From Deltaproteobacteria bacterium (lineage in GTDB: Bacteria > Desulfobacterota > Desulfobacteria > Desulfobacterales > Desulfatirhabdiaceae): a DNA stretch of 64,000 nucleotides. Of the stretch, positions 43,363 through 52,461 are shown piece by piece. The stretch is taken from assembly GCA_016219185.1 (NCBI GenBank), contig JACRBZ010000097.1, forward strand, positions 33,841 through 97,840. The letters are read 5' to 3'. How positions within the stretch are numbered: the first letter of the stretch is position 1; the number at the start of each line of letters is the position of its first letter. A program made the translations under genes and the position numbers. The notes under the pieces were generated by a model. That model saw nothing but the letters and a program-made list of their open reading frames with translations. It was not told where the DNA came from and ran no database searches.

Positions 43363-43652
43363 TTAAAGCTCGTTCGCGTATATTGATTTGATTTCAGTAG
43401 GCACACAGAGGTATTTCATGGTCTGCCTTTGGGTGGCATGGTTGAAGCACTCCATCAATGTGGGAAGATCAGAACCGAAAGTAACCCGTTGATGGTATCC
43501 CATGTTTTTCGAAGCGTATGTGACCCGTAATTGCCAATCAGGTTGATCTCAGCACACCAGCCTGCAAACGATGGATGGATTGAACAAGAAGCTTCTTGGT
43601 ATCCTTTCTTGATTTGAACAATGGGTCTTTATCCAGCTTTTTAATTCGTACC
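43363..43652 (-). pseudogene. Decayed tyrosine integrase, C-terminal part, between pxpB and pxpC
   Basis: On the minus strand the frames give VRIKKLDKDPLFKSRKDTKK, then WCAEINLIGNYGSHTLRK. A one-base slip in an A-run is followed by MGYHQRVTFGSDLPTLMECF and NHATQRQTMKYLCV, ending EIKSIYANEL and a stop at 43363. TLRK holds the catalytic arginine and KYLCV the nucleophilic tyrosine. At least two frameshifts disable it. Its 5' end merges into the 3' end of the neighbouring hypothetical gene, so the N-terminal half is lost. The remaining bases down to the pxpB stop (43259-43362) show nothing. Confidence 0.82.
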
Positions 43653-44531
43653 GTAAGATGTGACTTTGAAGCAGATATCAGGCGGATTGCAGTGGCTGAC
43701 AGACTGCATATCCGCCCAGAGATTAATCGTATTGATTAAGGTGGAGTACATGAGGTCCGGAATATGTAAAAATCCTCCAGCAGAGAGTGTGGCAGCGATA
43801 GGTGTTGGTGGAGGAGTTGGAGAAGGTGTAAGCATTTCCAGTACGCAAACATCATCATACCAAACCGCATTGTTAATGGAATATCCTCCGCACAAAACTA
43901 CACCCGTGGGGGCACCACTCACACTCGGATTTATTTTTATACCAGAAGATAAGAGCGCGCCGTTAACATAAACACTAGAGACCCTGTTATCCATATCGAG
44001 GTCGATTCTGATGGTGTACCAATTGTTTGGCAAATAGTGCATAAGCTTGACACTGCCCCCATTATTGATGTCGCCATCATCCCCACCATGGATAAAGCCG
44101 TCGCAATTAAAGCTCACACCTCCAAAACCTGTACCCCAGGCGGAACCTATGCTGGGATTAAAAAAAGCAAACTCAGCTAAGGTAGGACCACAACCACAAG
44201 AAACGTTTGAATCCAGATAAACATTGACTTGCAACGTCACTTTGGTCGGTAACGTTATCGGATGATAAGCGAATGCACTCCAGCAAGAATTGCCTTCAAG
44301 CCGTAACGATTGTAAGTCAGATACAGCATGTGAAATATCAATATGTTGATCAATGTTCCCAGACCCATTGAAAAGTAGTTGCCAGCCGCCAGCAGTTGGG
44401 AACGTCCACTGTTGGTAGAGGGGGGATTCAAAATCGTCGTTGAAAATGGTCTGGCCATTTGCTTGCCTAATTCCATTAAATCCCAATACGAGCAATGATA
44501 AAAATAGAATTTCAAAAATCTTCTTACGCAT
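43641..44531 (-). CDS. Exported hypothetical protein with LamG-like domain and Pro-rich linker
   Basis: A 296-residue protein from ATG 44531 (AAGGA upstream); the upstream in-frame ATG at 44603 lacks a site. A signal peptide covers about residues 1-26 (ending QANGQT). The body FNDDFESPLYQQWTFPTAGG...WYTIRIDLDMDNRVSSVYVNG resembles concanavalin-like (LamG) lectin domains. A TPSPTPPPTP linker follows, and the last about 45 residues are unrelated. The final codons run into the integrase remnant, so the C terminus may be truncated or fused. It is cargo of the insertion between pxpB and pxpC. Confidence 0.6.
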   Translation of the reverse strand: MRKKIFEILFLSLLVLGFNGIRQANGQTIFNDDFESPLYQQWTFPTAGGWQLLFNGSGNIDQHIDISHAVSDLQSLRLEGNSCWSAFAYHPITLPTKVTLQVNVYLDSNVSCGCGPTLAEFAFFNPSIGSAWGTGFGGVSFNCDGFIHGGDDGDINNGGSVKLMHYLPNNWYTIRIDLDMDNRVSSVYVNGALLSSGIKINPSVSGAPTGVVLCGGYSINNAVWYDDVCVLEMLTPSPTPPPTPIAATLSAGGFLHIPDLMYSTLINTINLWADMQSVSHCNPPDICFKVTSYGTN

Positions 44532-44808
44532 AATTGATTCCTTCTCATTGATTGAATGATTTTGGAAAAATTCTTTTCTCTGAGACGTTGTATACTTTTT
44601 CACATATCAAATTGAGCGAAGAATACAAGTCATTTATATGGACTGTATCCTGATAAATATGGCGGGTAAATTTTTTGTCCATGCTGTCTTACCCTGCATC
44701 TTGTTCGTTGTGTTAAAAGGATTGCTCTCAGATGGTCTTATTTTTCAAGGTGACATGGTTTTTCAAACTGGCAATGTGCTGGGTAATATCGATTCGCCCA
44801 ATCACATT

Positions 44809-45150
44809 TCAACGGAAGTCAACATCTTGCAGGAAATCAGGAAAAAAATTGTGGTCACAATACCCGCTCACAAAATAGGCCACCCCCGGTCTTCTTTTCT
44901 TCTCCCGGGTCAATCCCGGCATCGATCTTTTTTTCGCTTCATGGCGCTTATCTCTTGCGTCCGATAGTCTTATTGTGGGATATATCCCAAAGGATAATAG
45001 CTTTTCTTTACTGTTAAAGCGATATTTCATCCGCCATAATTTGCCACCTGTTGGGGCAACAAGAAGATATAAACCTCCGCCATCAAATAGCTTGAAAGGT
45101 TTATCTGTTGGTTTTGCGTTTTTGTTTTTAACGCCTGTGAGAAGTGAGAT
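44809..45150 (-). pseudogene. Decayed P4-family integrase, N-terminal part
   Basis: On the minus strand AKPTDKPFKLFDGGGLYLLV, then APTGGKLWRMKYRFNSKEKL, then LSFGIYPTIRLSDARDKRHE gives the arm-binding N-terminal (DUF4102) domain of P4-type integrases almost perfectly. After a GLTREKKR segment the similarity stops and the frame ends at 44809; the first few codons (MxLTDT-type) are scrambled. The catalytic domain is gone. This belongs to a different integrase family from the C-terminal remnant at 43363-43652, so at least two elements entered this spot. I see nothing else in 44604-44808. Confidence 0.8.
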
Positions 45151-45218
45151 AATCAGTAATAATCTACTTAATTTTAAATTGATTTGGATATTGTTGGACT
45201 ATATTGGATCTAAGTAAA

Positions 45219-46160
45219 ATGGCTATTCGCATCCTTGGCCCCGGACCTTTATCCACGGTCCAGGACTCCGGACGGTTCGGCTATCAGGACCACGGCGTGC
45301 CGGTTTCCGGCGCCATGGATCTTCATGCTTATAGAGTCGCCAATCTTCTGGCCGGCAATCGCGATGTCGAGGCCTGTATCGAGATCGCCTGGGGCGGGTT
45401 CCGGGCGGAGTTTCTGGCCCCTGCCCGGATAGCGGTTACCGGCGCTGACACAAAGCCCGGGCTGAATGGCAGACCCTTTCCCTGCTGGTCCGGCATCGAG
45501 GCTCAAAAAGGGGATATCCTGGAGATAAAAAGCCCGGAAACCGGATGCAGGACGTATCTGGCGCTTTCCGGCGGGGTGGATGTTCCCGAAGTCATGGGCA
45601 GCAGATCCACCTATGTTCGCGGCGGATTCGGCGGGCATGAGGGGAGAGCGCTCAGGAAGGGGGATGTTTTCGGCCTGGGGCAGGGGGGGGGAGCGCCCAT
45701 TTCGGCATGTCCCCCGGCCTTGATTCCGAAGTATTGCGATCACCCGGTGCTGCGGGTCGTTTTGGGACCCCAGGCCCAGGCTCTGACGCCGGAAAGTCTT
45801 TGCCGCTTTTTTTCATCGCCTTATGTTGTAACGGATCGCTGCGACCGAATGGGATGCAGCCTGAAAGGGCCGGTTCTGGTGCATCGAAACAAAGCCGATA
45901 TCGTTTCCGATGGCACGGTTTTCGGTGCAATCCAGGTTCCCGGAAACGGCCAGCCGATTATCCTGATGGCCGACCGTCAGACCATCGGCGGATATGCCAA
46001 GCCTGCGACCGTCATCTCCGTTGACCTGCCGCTTCTGGCCCAACTGGTTCCGGGGGCATCCGTGCGCTTTGAAGCCGTCAGCTTATGGGCGGCCCGGGAA
46101 CTTGCGGTAACCACTGAATATCGATTTCAAAAATGGATAACCCATGAAAAGTCCCGCTGA
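45219..46160 (+). CDS. pxpC: 5-oxoprolinase subunit PxpC (carboxyltransferase-like, KipA family)
   Basis: A 313-residue protein from ATG 45219; MAIRILGPGPLSTVQDSGRF is the classic start of this family. GVPVSGAMDLHAYRVANLL, YLALSGGVDVPEVMGSRSTY and GNGQPIILMADRQTIGGYAK follow in order. It acts with PxpB in ATP-dependent opening of 5-oxoproline. The ribosome site is poor (GGATCTAAG-like), which fits loss of the original intergenic sequence when mobile DNA entered between pxpB and pxpC. The next gene overlaps its end. Confidence 0.92.
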   Translation: MAIRILGPGPLSTVQDSGRFGYQDHGVPVSGAMDLHAYRVANLLAGNRDVEACIEIAWGGFRAEFLAPARIAVTGADTKPGLNGRPFPCWSGIEAQKGDILEIKSPETGCRTYLALSGGVDVPEVMGSRSTYVRGGFGGHEGRALRKGDVFGLGQGGGAPISACPPALIPKYCDHPVLRVVLGPQAQALTPESLCRFFSSPYVVTDRCDRMGCSLKGPVLVHRNKADIVSDGTVFGAIQVPGNGQPIILMADRQTIGGYAKPATVISVDLPLLAQLVPGASVRFEAVSLWAARELAVTTEYRFQKWITHEKSR

Positions 46161-46917
46161 GATTCGCCGGCAAATTCGAGAAGGCATTTGGACGGCTCCG
46201 ACAACCGGGCTTGCCCCGGCTTATGCCCAGGCCAATCTGGTGATCCTGGATCGCCGGTATGCGTTTGATTTCCTGCTCTTTTGCGTCCGAAATCCCAAGC
46301 CCTGTCCGGTTCTGGAAGTACTGGAACCGGGCATGTTCGAGCCACGGGTGGCGGAAAAGGCCGATATCCGCAAGGACATCCCCCTGTACCGGATCTGGGA
46401 AAATGGCCGGACCCATCAGGAACGAACGGATATTTCGACTGTTTTTAATGCCGACATGGTATCTTTTCTGCTCGGATGCAGCTTCAGTTTTGAAGGCGCC
46501 CTGATCGGGGCCGGGATTCCGGTCCGAAACATCGAGGAAGGGAAAAACGTGTCCATGTACGTCACCAACCGGCGATGCGAGCCCGCCGGTCCGTTTTCCG
46601 CGCCCCTGGTTGTAAGCATGCGGCCGGTCCCCCATGAAATGGTTTCCCGGGCGGTCCAGATTACCAGCCGGTATGCATCGGTGCATGGGGCGCCCGTTCA
46701 CATCGGAGATGAAAGAGTTCTGGGCATCACGGATCTGTCCAAACCCGACTTCGGCGATCCCGTTACCATCAAAGACGGCGAAACCCCGGTTTACTGGGCC
46801 TGCGGGGTCACCTCCACCCTGGCCGTGCTGTCCGCAAAACCCTCCCTTTGTATCACCCATGCGCCGGGGTACATGTTCATCACCGATGTCCTGAATGAGC
46901 AACTGGCGGTGATATAG
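46144..46917 (+). CDS. DUF1445 (YcsI/D-glutamate cyclase-like) protein
   Basis: A 257-residue member of the DUF1445 family: SPAEIRRQIREGIWTAPTTG, ADMVSFLLGCSFSFEGALI, MYVTNRRCEPAGPFSAPLVV and YWACGVTSTLAV are its hallmarks. It begins inside the pxpC end (17-base overlap). A mitochondrial relative is a D-glutamate cyclase that forms 5-oxo-D-proline from D-glutamate, which makes its pairing with 5-oxoprolinase subunits logical. It may also be a hydro-lyase, as databases often call it. Confidence 0.9.
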   Translation: MKSPAEIRRQIREGIWTAPTTGLAPAYAQANLVILDRRYAFDFLLFCVRNPKPCPVLEVLEPGMFEPRVAEKADIRKDIPLYRIWENGRTHQERTDISTVFNADMVSFLLGCSFSFEGALIGAGIPVRNIEEGKNVSMYVTNRRCEPAGPFSAPLVVSMRPVPHEMVSRAVQITSRYASVHGAPVHIGDERVLGITDLSKPDFGDPVTIKDGETPVYWACGVTSTLAVLSAKPSLCITHAPGYMFITDVLNEQLAVI

Positions 46918-47069
46918 CCGGAGTTGGAATCTCTAAAAACACTGTACCTGGACCCCTGAAGATTGAAGCGTGTTGTCCTTGATGTTTTGAATCGACGGAT
47001 GAACGCGAATTGTTTTTGACGGAAACACAAACTGAAATCATTATAACCCATATCATAAGGAGTGACTCA

Positions 47070-47417
47070 ATGAGAAAACGACTCAGAAAAAAACTGAATA
47101 TCGGAGAATTTAAAGAAACGGGATTCGAGATCACCTGGAAACCCCAGGAAGTTTCAGACGCGAATTTTGATAAATTTATTCAAGATTTTCTGGACGCGCT
47201 CGAGTCCAAAGACCTCGTTTTCGGAGGCGGCTGTTCCACTGAGGATTCCTGGGAAGGGATCATTGCCAGAAAAAAACGGTTTTCCTCACCGGATGCCGCG
47301 GACATGGAATTTGTTTCTGACTGGTTTAAAGCCCGGACCGATGTCAAGGAGTTTGCACTGGGCCATGAAGTTGATTTGTGGTATGCCTCCGATTGTTGCT
47401 GTGGCACCGAGGCATAG
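47070..47417 (+). CDS. YggL-family (DUF469) protein
   Basis: A 115-residue protein from ATG 47070; AAGGAG lies eight bases upstream. RKRLRKKLNIGEFKETGFEI at the start and FIQDFLDALESKDLVFGGGC in the middle match the YggL family, reported in some bacteria to associate with the large ribosomal subunit. It has a cysteine-rich end (SDCCCG), unusual to my knowledge. It stands alone downstream of the pxp genes. Confidence 0.85.
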   Translation: MRKRLRKKLNIGEFKETGFEITWKPQEVSDANFDKFIQDFLDALESKDLVFGGGCSTEDSWEGIIARKKRFSSPDAADMEFVSDWFKARTDVKEFALGHEVDLWYASDCCCGTEA

Positions 47418-47837
47418 CGCCAGACCTTCAATATAATTATTATGGCCACTACAGCCATCAGCTTCCAATCCGGCATCATGGTTCATAAAAATGACAGTGA
47501 AAATCTCAACTTCAAGCGCTCGGCATTAAGGAACTTTGATCGTTCTATCAATACTAAACTTATCATAGCGGTTGATGCTACTAAATTCATTGAAGACAAG
47601 GAAGAACATCGCGGTATATTAAAAGAAGAGCGAAGCGATCCACAATCTTAATCGTTTGGTTGGACGAGCCCGGTTACTTTATAATGAACTGTCTTGAATT
47701 TCAGGAATTCTTGTTTATTGATTTTTTGCAAGAATTAAGTAAGGTGTCCCCGAATTCTCTCAAATCAGAAAGAGAGTAAGGTGGAAGAAGGTTACCTTAT
47801 TCCACCTTACTCTCTTTCCGGACAATGCCGATGCCCT
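47418..47837. other. Intergenic region after yggL
   Basis: This 420-base region contains one 69-codon ORF (47442-47651) that has no clear ribosome site and no recognised similarity; I do not call it a gene. The far end holds the long perfect inverted repeat listed separately. Confidence 0.4.
47768..47818. terminator. Long perfect hairpin between convergent genes
   Basis: GAAAGAGAGTAAGGTGGAA (47768-47786) pairs perfectly over 19 bp with TTCCACCTTACTCTCTTTC (47800-47818). The loop contains AAGG-TTA-CCTT, which can extend it. It lies between the yggL side and the 3' end of the aldehyde dehydrogenase gene. It lacks a T-run, so it is a bidirectional barrier or stability element rather than a typical intrinsic terminator. 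Confidence 0.55.
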
Positions 47838-49292
47838 TCATCCCAGGAACAACCGGTAAAGCCAGCGGTGGATGCGCCGTCCATAGGGCGGGTAGACCAG
47901 GGGGCCGCTGTTGAACCGGGTCTTGAACAACACGGGCCTTGCCTTGGAAAAGGCCAGGAATCCTTCCCGGGCATGGTACTGCCCCATACCCGATTCGCCG
48001 ATACCCCCGAAAGGAAGATCATCCTGGGCCACATGGACCAGGGTGTCGTTGATCACAACCCCGCCGGAGCGGGTGCGGGCGATGACGGCATCGGTGTTTT
48101 TCCTGTTGGTATCAAAGTAATAGAGGGCCAGGGGACGCGGCCGGTCGTTGACCCAGGCCACGGCCTCGTCCAGAGAACCATAGGGGATGATCGGCAGAAG
48201 CGGGCCAAAAATCTCCTCTTTCAGGACCGCCATGTCCGGATTGACGTTCAGGAGCAGGTGTACCGGTAGTTTCCGGGTATGCTCAAAGGACTCTCCGGCC
48301 GGGTTGATGGTCATGATCCGGGCACCCTGGTCCCGGGCATCCTGGACCAGGGCTGTCAGGCGACTGAACTGGGACCCATCGATGATGGCCGTATACTGGG
48401 GATTTTCAGTCATGGCCGGATACATGTTGCGAACGTGGGTCTCGAACCGGGAGATAAAGTCGTCCACCCGGCCTTCCGGACACAGGACATAATCGGGGGC
48501 CACACAGGTCTGACCGGCATTGAACAGTTTTCCAAAGGCGATGGACTGGGCAGTCCTGTCCATGGGTGCATCCGGACCGATAATGGCCGGCGACTTTCCC
48601 CCAAGCTCCAGGGTAACGGGCGTAAGGTTGTCTGCCGCGGCCCTCATGACATGGCGGCCCACCGTTGTGGAACCGGTAAAGACCAGGTGATCCCAGGGTT
48701 TGCGGGCAAATTCCGATCCCGGAGCATCCCCGCCCTCCGCGACCCAGACCAGGTCCGGGTCAAATGTTTTTGCAATCATCCGGGCCACCACCCCGGCCGT
48801 GGCCGGTGTGGTCCGGCTCATGCGGATCATGGCCCTGTTGCCGGCAGCCAGGACCCCGGCCAAAGGGCCCATGGACAGGAACAGGGGATAATTCCAGGGC
48901 GTGATGATCCCCACAACCCCCAGGGGCTGGTACAGGATCCGAGCTGCTGCGGGCTGGAACAGCAGGCCCGGCGTTCTTCGGACAGGCTTCATCCATGCCT
49001 TGACATGCCGGGCTGCAAAGGCAACTGCCTCCACACTGGGAAGAATCTCCCCCAGAAGGGTCTCATCCGTCGAACGGCAACTGTAATCGGCGTTCAAAGC
49101 ATCGACAATCTCATCCCGGCTGGCAAGGATGGCCTGTTTCAACCGGTTCAGATTCCGGATTCGCTCCCGGGATCCTGGCATGGGATTGTTCCGGAACGCC
49201 CGTTGCTGGGCCTGGAAAACAGGGTTCGGGGGATCCCCGGAACCCTGGGCGGTTTCAACAGGTTGTGTGCTTGCATGTTCAGATTCGCGCAT
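47838..49292 (-). CDS. Aldehyde dehydrogenase (coniferyl-aldehyde-dehydrogenase-like)
   Basis: A 484-residue NAD(P)-dependent enzyme oxidising aldehydes to acids. IITPWNYPLFLSMGPLAGVL forms the cofactor channel. VFTGSTTVGRHVM, VTLELGGKSPAIIG (general base glutamate) and FGKLFNAGQTCVAPDYVL (catalytic cysteine) are intact. The C-terminal DDLPFGGIGESGMGQYH and a hydrophobic, arginine-rich tail (RIHRWLYRLFLG) fit the CALDH/fatty-aldehyde branch; the tail may touch membranes. AGGAGAGG precedes the ATG. It is the last gene of the transketolase/TetR/DUF362 group. Confidence 0.93.
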   Translation of the reverse strand: MRESEHASTQPVETAQGSGDPPNPVFQAQQRAFRNNPMPGSRERIRNLNRLKQAILASRDEIVDALNADYSCRSTDETLLGEILPSVEAVAFAARHVKAWMKPVRRTPGLLFQPAAARILYQPLGVVGIITPWNYPLFLSMGPLAGVLAAGNRAMIRMSRTTPATAGVVARMIAKTFDPDLVWVAEGGDAPGSEFARKPWDHLVFTGSTTVGRHVMRAAADNLTPVTLELGGKSPAIIGPDAPMDRTAQSIAFGKLFNAGQTCVAPDYVLCPEGRVDDFISRFETHVRNMYPAMTENPQYTAIIDGSQFSRLTALVQDARDQGARIMTINPAGESFEHTRKLPVHLLLNVNPDMAVLKEEIFGPLLPIIPYGSLDEAVAWVNDRPRPLALYYFDTNRKNTDAVIARTRSGGVVINDTLVHVAQDDLPFGGIGESGMGQYHAREGFLAFSKARPVLFKTRFNSGPLVYPPYGRRIHRWLYRLFLG

Positions 49293-49334
49293 GGCCTCTC
49301 CTTTTCTTTTTACGAATCGGTTTGCGTCCGATTC

Positions 49335-50657
49335 TTAATTATTTTCCAAACGGGCCCGTTTTCTTATGGGAATCGTTACCTTCATCCAGCCGGATATGAA
49401 GGAATAATACATCAGCAACATCAAATTCCTGAAATCGAATGCAGGGCTTTTAATACCCAGTTTAAAAAGAAGAAAAAGCATCAGGTCCTTAACCTTTACC
49501 GGACAGCCTTTCATACGGATGATTTTTTTGGCTTCAAGCCGGCCGCTGACGCCTGCGCAGGTACCGACCAGAACGACGATATCATCCGGATGAATGACAT
49601 CTCCCTGATAGTGACCCATGACGATGGCGGCCTTTTTCGCCTTTTTCAGGGTTCCGGGATATTTTTTTTCCGCTGTCCCCAGCACGCCCTTGATTGAGCA
49701 TATGCAGCCACCGTAACAGACGTTTCCGGAGCCTATATTAATACCTTCATAAAAAGTCAACGGGGAATCGAGTTTGCTTAAGTCCTGAAAAGGTGATGTC
49801 ACGCCCTTAATCCGGTCAGCCAGCGCTTCAACGGAGATATCTCCCGATACAGTAATATCGTCAAAATCCAGAGAGCCGTATCCCCGTTCCCTGGCTTCGA
49901 CCAGGTGGAGAACAGCCTCCGGCGCATAACCCAGAATTTTTGCAGCCACCATATCGCATGCCAGAGGCTCATTCGAGATCAGAATAGCACCGAGGTGAAC
50001 CGGATAGGGGCTTGATTCAAATCCCCTGCCGATGGTGATCGCATCCGAGATGATGACATCCGGATAGCCGACTTCAAGCACGTCGACAATTTTTTGGTGG
50101 AGCCGGTCATCATGATAGAGAAAACGCTCCCTGTGATTCAAAATGCCGATATTGAGCTTCAAGGTGTTTGTGATTTCCGTCACGATATGGAACTTGAGCT
50201 TGGGCATCCATATTTTAAACTCCGCCTCATACAGGGATTTTGCAACCTCCATTGTTTTATGGAGTTTCGCATTTTCAAGAAGGACCACCCTGGCCTGTTC
50301 CTCGTTAAAGTCCACAAGGGGGACATCAAGCTTATCGGTCATCCGACGGATTCCTGATTCCGCAAAAAACATGCGTGACGGCATGCCGATACCGCCTGAC
50401 TCTCCAATGGTTATCCTTTCCTGCCGGTAATCCTGTCTCAGACTGTCCACCATGGCCTCAAGCATGGCCGGCGCGGTAAAGCTGTGGTGGATATACTCCT
50501 TGTTTGCCGTGACGATATTCGGTTTGATCAGTATTTTCCCCTCAGGCTTAAGCCCCAGTTCGTCAATTCCTTCTTTGATAATTTTGCGGATAATATCCTT
50601 ATCATAGGTGTCACATCGCCTGATGATGACCTTTCGTTCTCCGGCAAAGCGTTTCAT
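49335..50657 (-). CDS. DUF362 domain protein
   Basis: A 440-residue protein. The DUF362 fold shows as GKILIKPNIVTANKEYIHHS near the start, MPKLKFHIVTEITNTLKLNIG and DVIISDAITIGRGFESSPYP in the middle. A cysteine cluster CYGGCICSIKG near residue 318 and VGTCAGVS near 370 may bind metal or a cluster. The C terminus is hydrophobic and basic. Members are often ferredoxin-like or of unknown enzymatic role; I cannot assign one. AAAGG precedes the ATG. It sits between the TetR and aldehyde dehydrogenase genes, 42 bases from the latter. Confidence 0.85.
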   Translation of the reverse strand: MKRFAGERKVIIRRCDTYDKDIIRKIIKEGIDELGLKPEGKILIKPNIVTANKEYIHHSFTAPAMLEAMVDSLRQDYRQERITIGESGGIGMPSRMFFAESGIRRMTDKLDVPLVDFNEEQARVVLLENAKLHKTMEVAKSLYEAEFKIWMPKLKFHIVTEITNTLKLNIGILNHRERFLYHDDRLHQKIVDVLEVGYPDVIISDAITIGRGFESSPYPVHLGAILISNEPLACDMVAAKILGYAPEAVLHLVEARERGYGSLDFDDITVSGDISVEALADRIKGVTSPFQDLSKLDSPLTFYEGINIGSGNVCYGGCICSIKGVLGTAEKKYPGTLKKAKKAAIVMGHYQGDVIHPDDIVVLVGTCAGVSGRLEAKKIIRMKGCPVKVKDLMLFLLFKLGIKSPAFDFRNLMLLMYYSFISGWMKVTIPIRKRARLENN

Positions 50658-50889
50658 GGGATAAGCCTTTGTTTTTTTTCAGAATCAGTTATTGATGTTT
50701 GTCTTTATTCTAACTTTTCTTACAACAGTGTCTGAGACAGCCCTGCTCAAAACGCCAGGGAGTTTGTGGAGAAAATATAGAAAACGGGTTGAACGCCCGG
50801 GTATGACAAAATACTGTTCTTTTATAATTGCCCGTACAATCACACGGGCGGCGGAAACAGGAGTTTTCATAAGAGTCTTCTTCTACGGC

Positions 50890-51540
50890 CTATGATTGTT
50901 TACTGATAAAGCTGAACATGATTTCATAAGCAAGGCCTGTTACCTGCTCTACAATCTTTTCGGGGGTGTTGTTAAGTTCAGATATCAGCCTGTTATTGTA
51001 TAGTGAAATCAGGCCGTGAAGCTGACTCCACATCATGATCAGGAACAGGTCCTTATTCTCGGGCAGCCTGTATCCCTCATCCTTTAATTCACCGATACAC
51101 CTATCCAGAAATTCAAGGCTTTTTTCCGACGATTCCTTTTCCTCTCTGGCCAGTATTTCGAGCGGCGTGCCGACATAGTCTGCATACTTCGGCGTTGGCA
51201 TGTCGAACATGATTGAGTAGTAATTCGTCTGGAGCATGCCGAAACGGATATACGCCTCGAACATGAAACGGATTTTTTCAGCAATGTTCCCACCGTTCTG
51301 GTGAGCTTTTTCAAGGACATCAAAGAGAATTTTTCCGGCTCGTGTCCGGATCGCGATATTCAGTTCGTCCTTGTTTGAAAAGTAATTATAAATGTTGGCT
51401 GCTGTCATTCCGATTTTTGAGCCGATTTTTCGCATCGAAAGGCTCTGATAGCCTTCTTCCATGATAATTTCTGCAGCGATATCAAGAATTTTCTCTTTTT
51501 TTTCTATAATTGCCACTTCATCCATCGGCGTTTTTGGCAT
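50890..51540 (-). CDS. TetR-family transcriptional regulator
   Basis: A 216-residue repressor-type protein. The N-terminal helix-turn-helix is EGYQSLSMRKIGSKIGMTAA followed by NIYNYFSNKDELN, the typical TetR recognition helix. The C-terminal ligand domain contains a WSQLHGLISLYNN segment like other lipid- or aromatic-sensing members. AGGAGG six bases before ATG 51540 is a strong start. It is transcribed with the split transketolase cluster. Three operator-like dodecamers at the cluster promoter (54536-54579) are its likely target. Confidence 0.93.
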   Translation of the reverse strand: MPKTPMDEVAIIEKKEKILDIAAEIIMEEGYQSLSMRKIGSKIGMTAANIYNYFSNKDELNIAIRTRAGKILFDVLEKAHQNGGNIAEKIRFMFEAYIRFGMLQTNYYSIMFDMPTPKYADYVGTPLEILAREEKESSEKSLEFLDRCIGELKDEGYRLPENKDLFLIMMWSQLHGLISLYNNRLISELNNTPEKIVEQVTGLAYEIMFSFISKQS

Positions 51541-51680
51541 GTTTGCCTCCTGTGGCTTTTATCCGCGTTACCTTAAGATGGCACCTGCCATTGTCCGGAA
51601 AACCATTATATTCCATTTGTGATATTGGGTGGTTTATTATTCTAAAACCCCTTCCTGCAACAGCAGAGACAAACAGGATT

Positions 51681-52460
51681 TTATACAAGAAGCGCCTGAA
51701 TCCGCTGCATAAAATCATTCAGCTTTGAACCATATTCCGGTGATCCTTCAACTGTAACAAGATTTTTGGCAAGGGCGCTGACAAATTCAGTATCATTTAA
51801 AAGAACCGGTAGTGCTGAATCCACGCTGGAAAATCTGATATGTACAAAGGGTCGCCGTCTCTTATAAATCCCTCTGCCTGCTTTTGATTTACCGGCCTTA
51901 ATCCTGACATATCCGGCAATGTCGTCTTCTCCCGCTACTGAAATCTGATAGATTCTGTCCGGCTGTTTTTCGGTCCACGCCGTCATTTCCGGATCACCGC
52001 CTTTATTATACTGGCTCAGCGCCGTGGTAATCATGTAAATAATCATCTTTACCTTAAGCCTTTTTCGGGCGGCATCCGTGGGCCGGGCGGCCGGCATCAT
52101 CAGTTTCATGGCAAGCAGCAGCAGCACGACTTTAATGAACAGACCCAGCTTTAGAATTCCGCTGATTTTTGGAATAACCGTTTTTCCGCATAAAAAATCG
52201 TTAAATTTCCACAGTGTTGAAAAAGAGAACAGGATATCCGCCGAATCAAAAACCCCCTGCTCAACGGCCAGCTTTCCATCGGTAAAGACTAAAGCGGCAC
52301 CATATCTGTCACCGTCATTACCGGCAACAAACTGAATCCTTGCATTGACTCCTTTAAATTTTTTGTTCATCTTCGGGTCATCTGAAACAACCACTTTCAT
52401 AACCGGCAAAATGGCGTTCAGTATGATCCGCGTCGTGAGTAATGTCCTGTTATCTGCCAT
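51681..52460 (-). CDS. Hypothetical SCP2-like lipid-binding protein
   Basis: A 259-residue protein from ATG 52460 (GAGG upstream), next to the transketolase subunit stop at 52462. The stretch VFTDGKLAVEQGVFDSADIL, then FSTLWKFNDFLCGKTVIP resembles the SCP2 sterol-carrier fold; the similarity is weak and rests on pattern only. A hydrophobic stretch at about 103-122 (FIKVVLLLLAMKLMM) may anchor it. Known SCP2 proteins carry acyl or sterol groups. Its place between transketolase and TetR genes suggests a hydrophobic substrate for this pathway. Confidence 0.55.
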   Translation of the reverse strand: MADNRTLLTTRIILNAILPVMKVVVSDDPKMNKKFKGVNARIQFVAGNDGDRYGAALVFTDGKLAVEQGVFDSADILFSFSTLWKFNDFLCGKTVIPKISGILKLGLFIKVVLLLLAMKLMMPAARPTDAARKRLKVKMIIYMITTALSQYNKGGDPEMTAWTEKQPDRIYQISVAGEDDIAGYVRIKAGKSKAGRGIYKRRRPFVHIRFSSVDSALPVLLNDTEFVSALAKNLVTVEGSPEYGSKLNDFMQRIQALLV

Positions 52461-52461
52461 A

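Noticed and set aside
47442..47651. 69-codon ORF after yggL
   Set aside because: It has no clear ribosome site or recognised motif; kept only as a note in the intergenic entry.
48279..49697. Plus-strand ORF of 472 codons
   Set aside because: It is antisense to the aldehyde dehydrogenase and DUF362 genes, both of which have full catalytic or family motifs.
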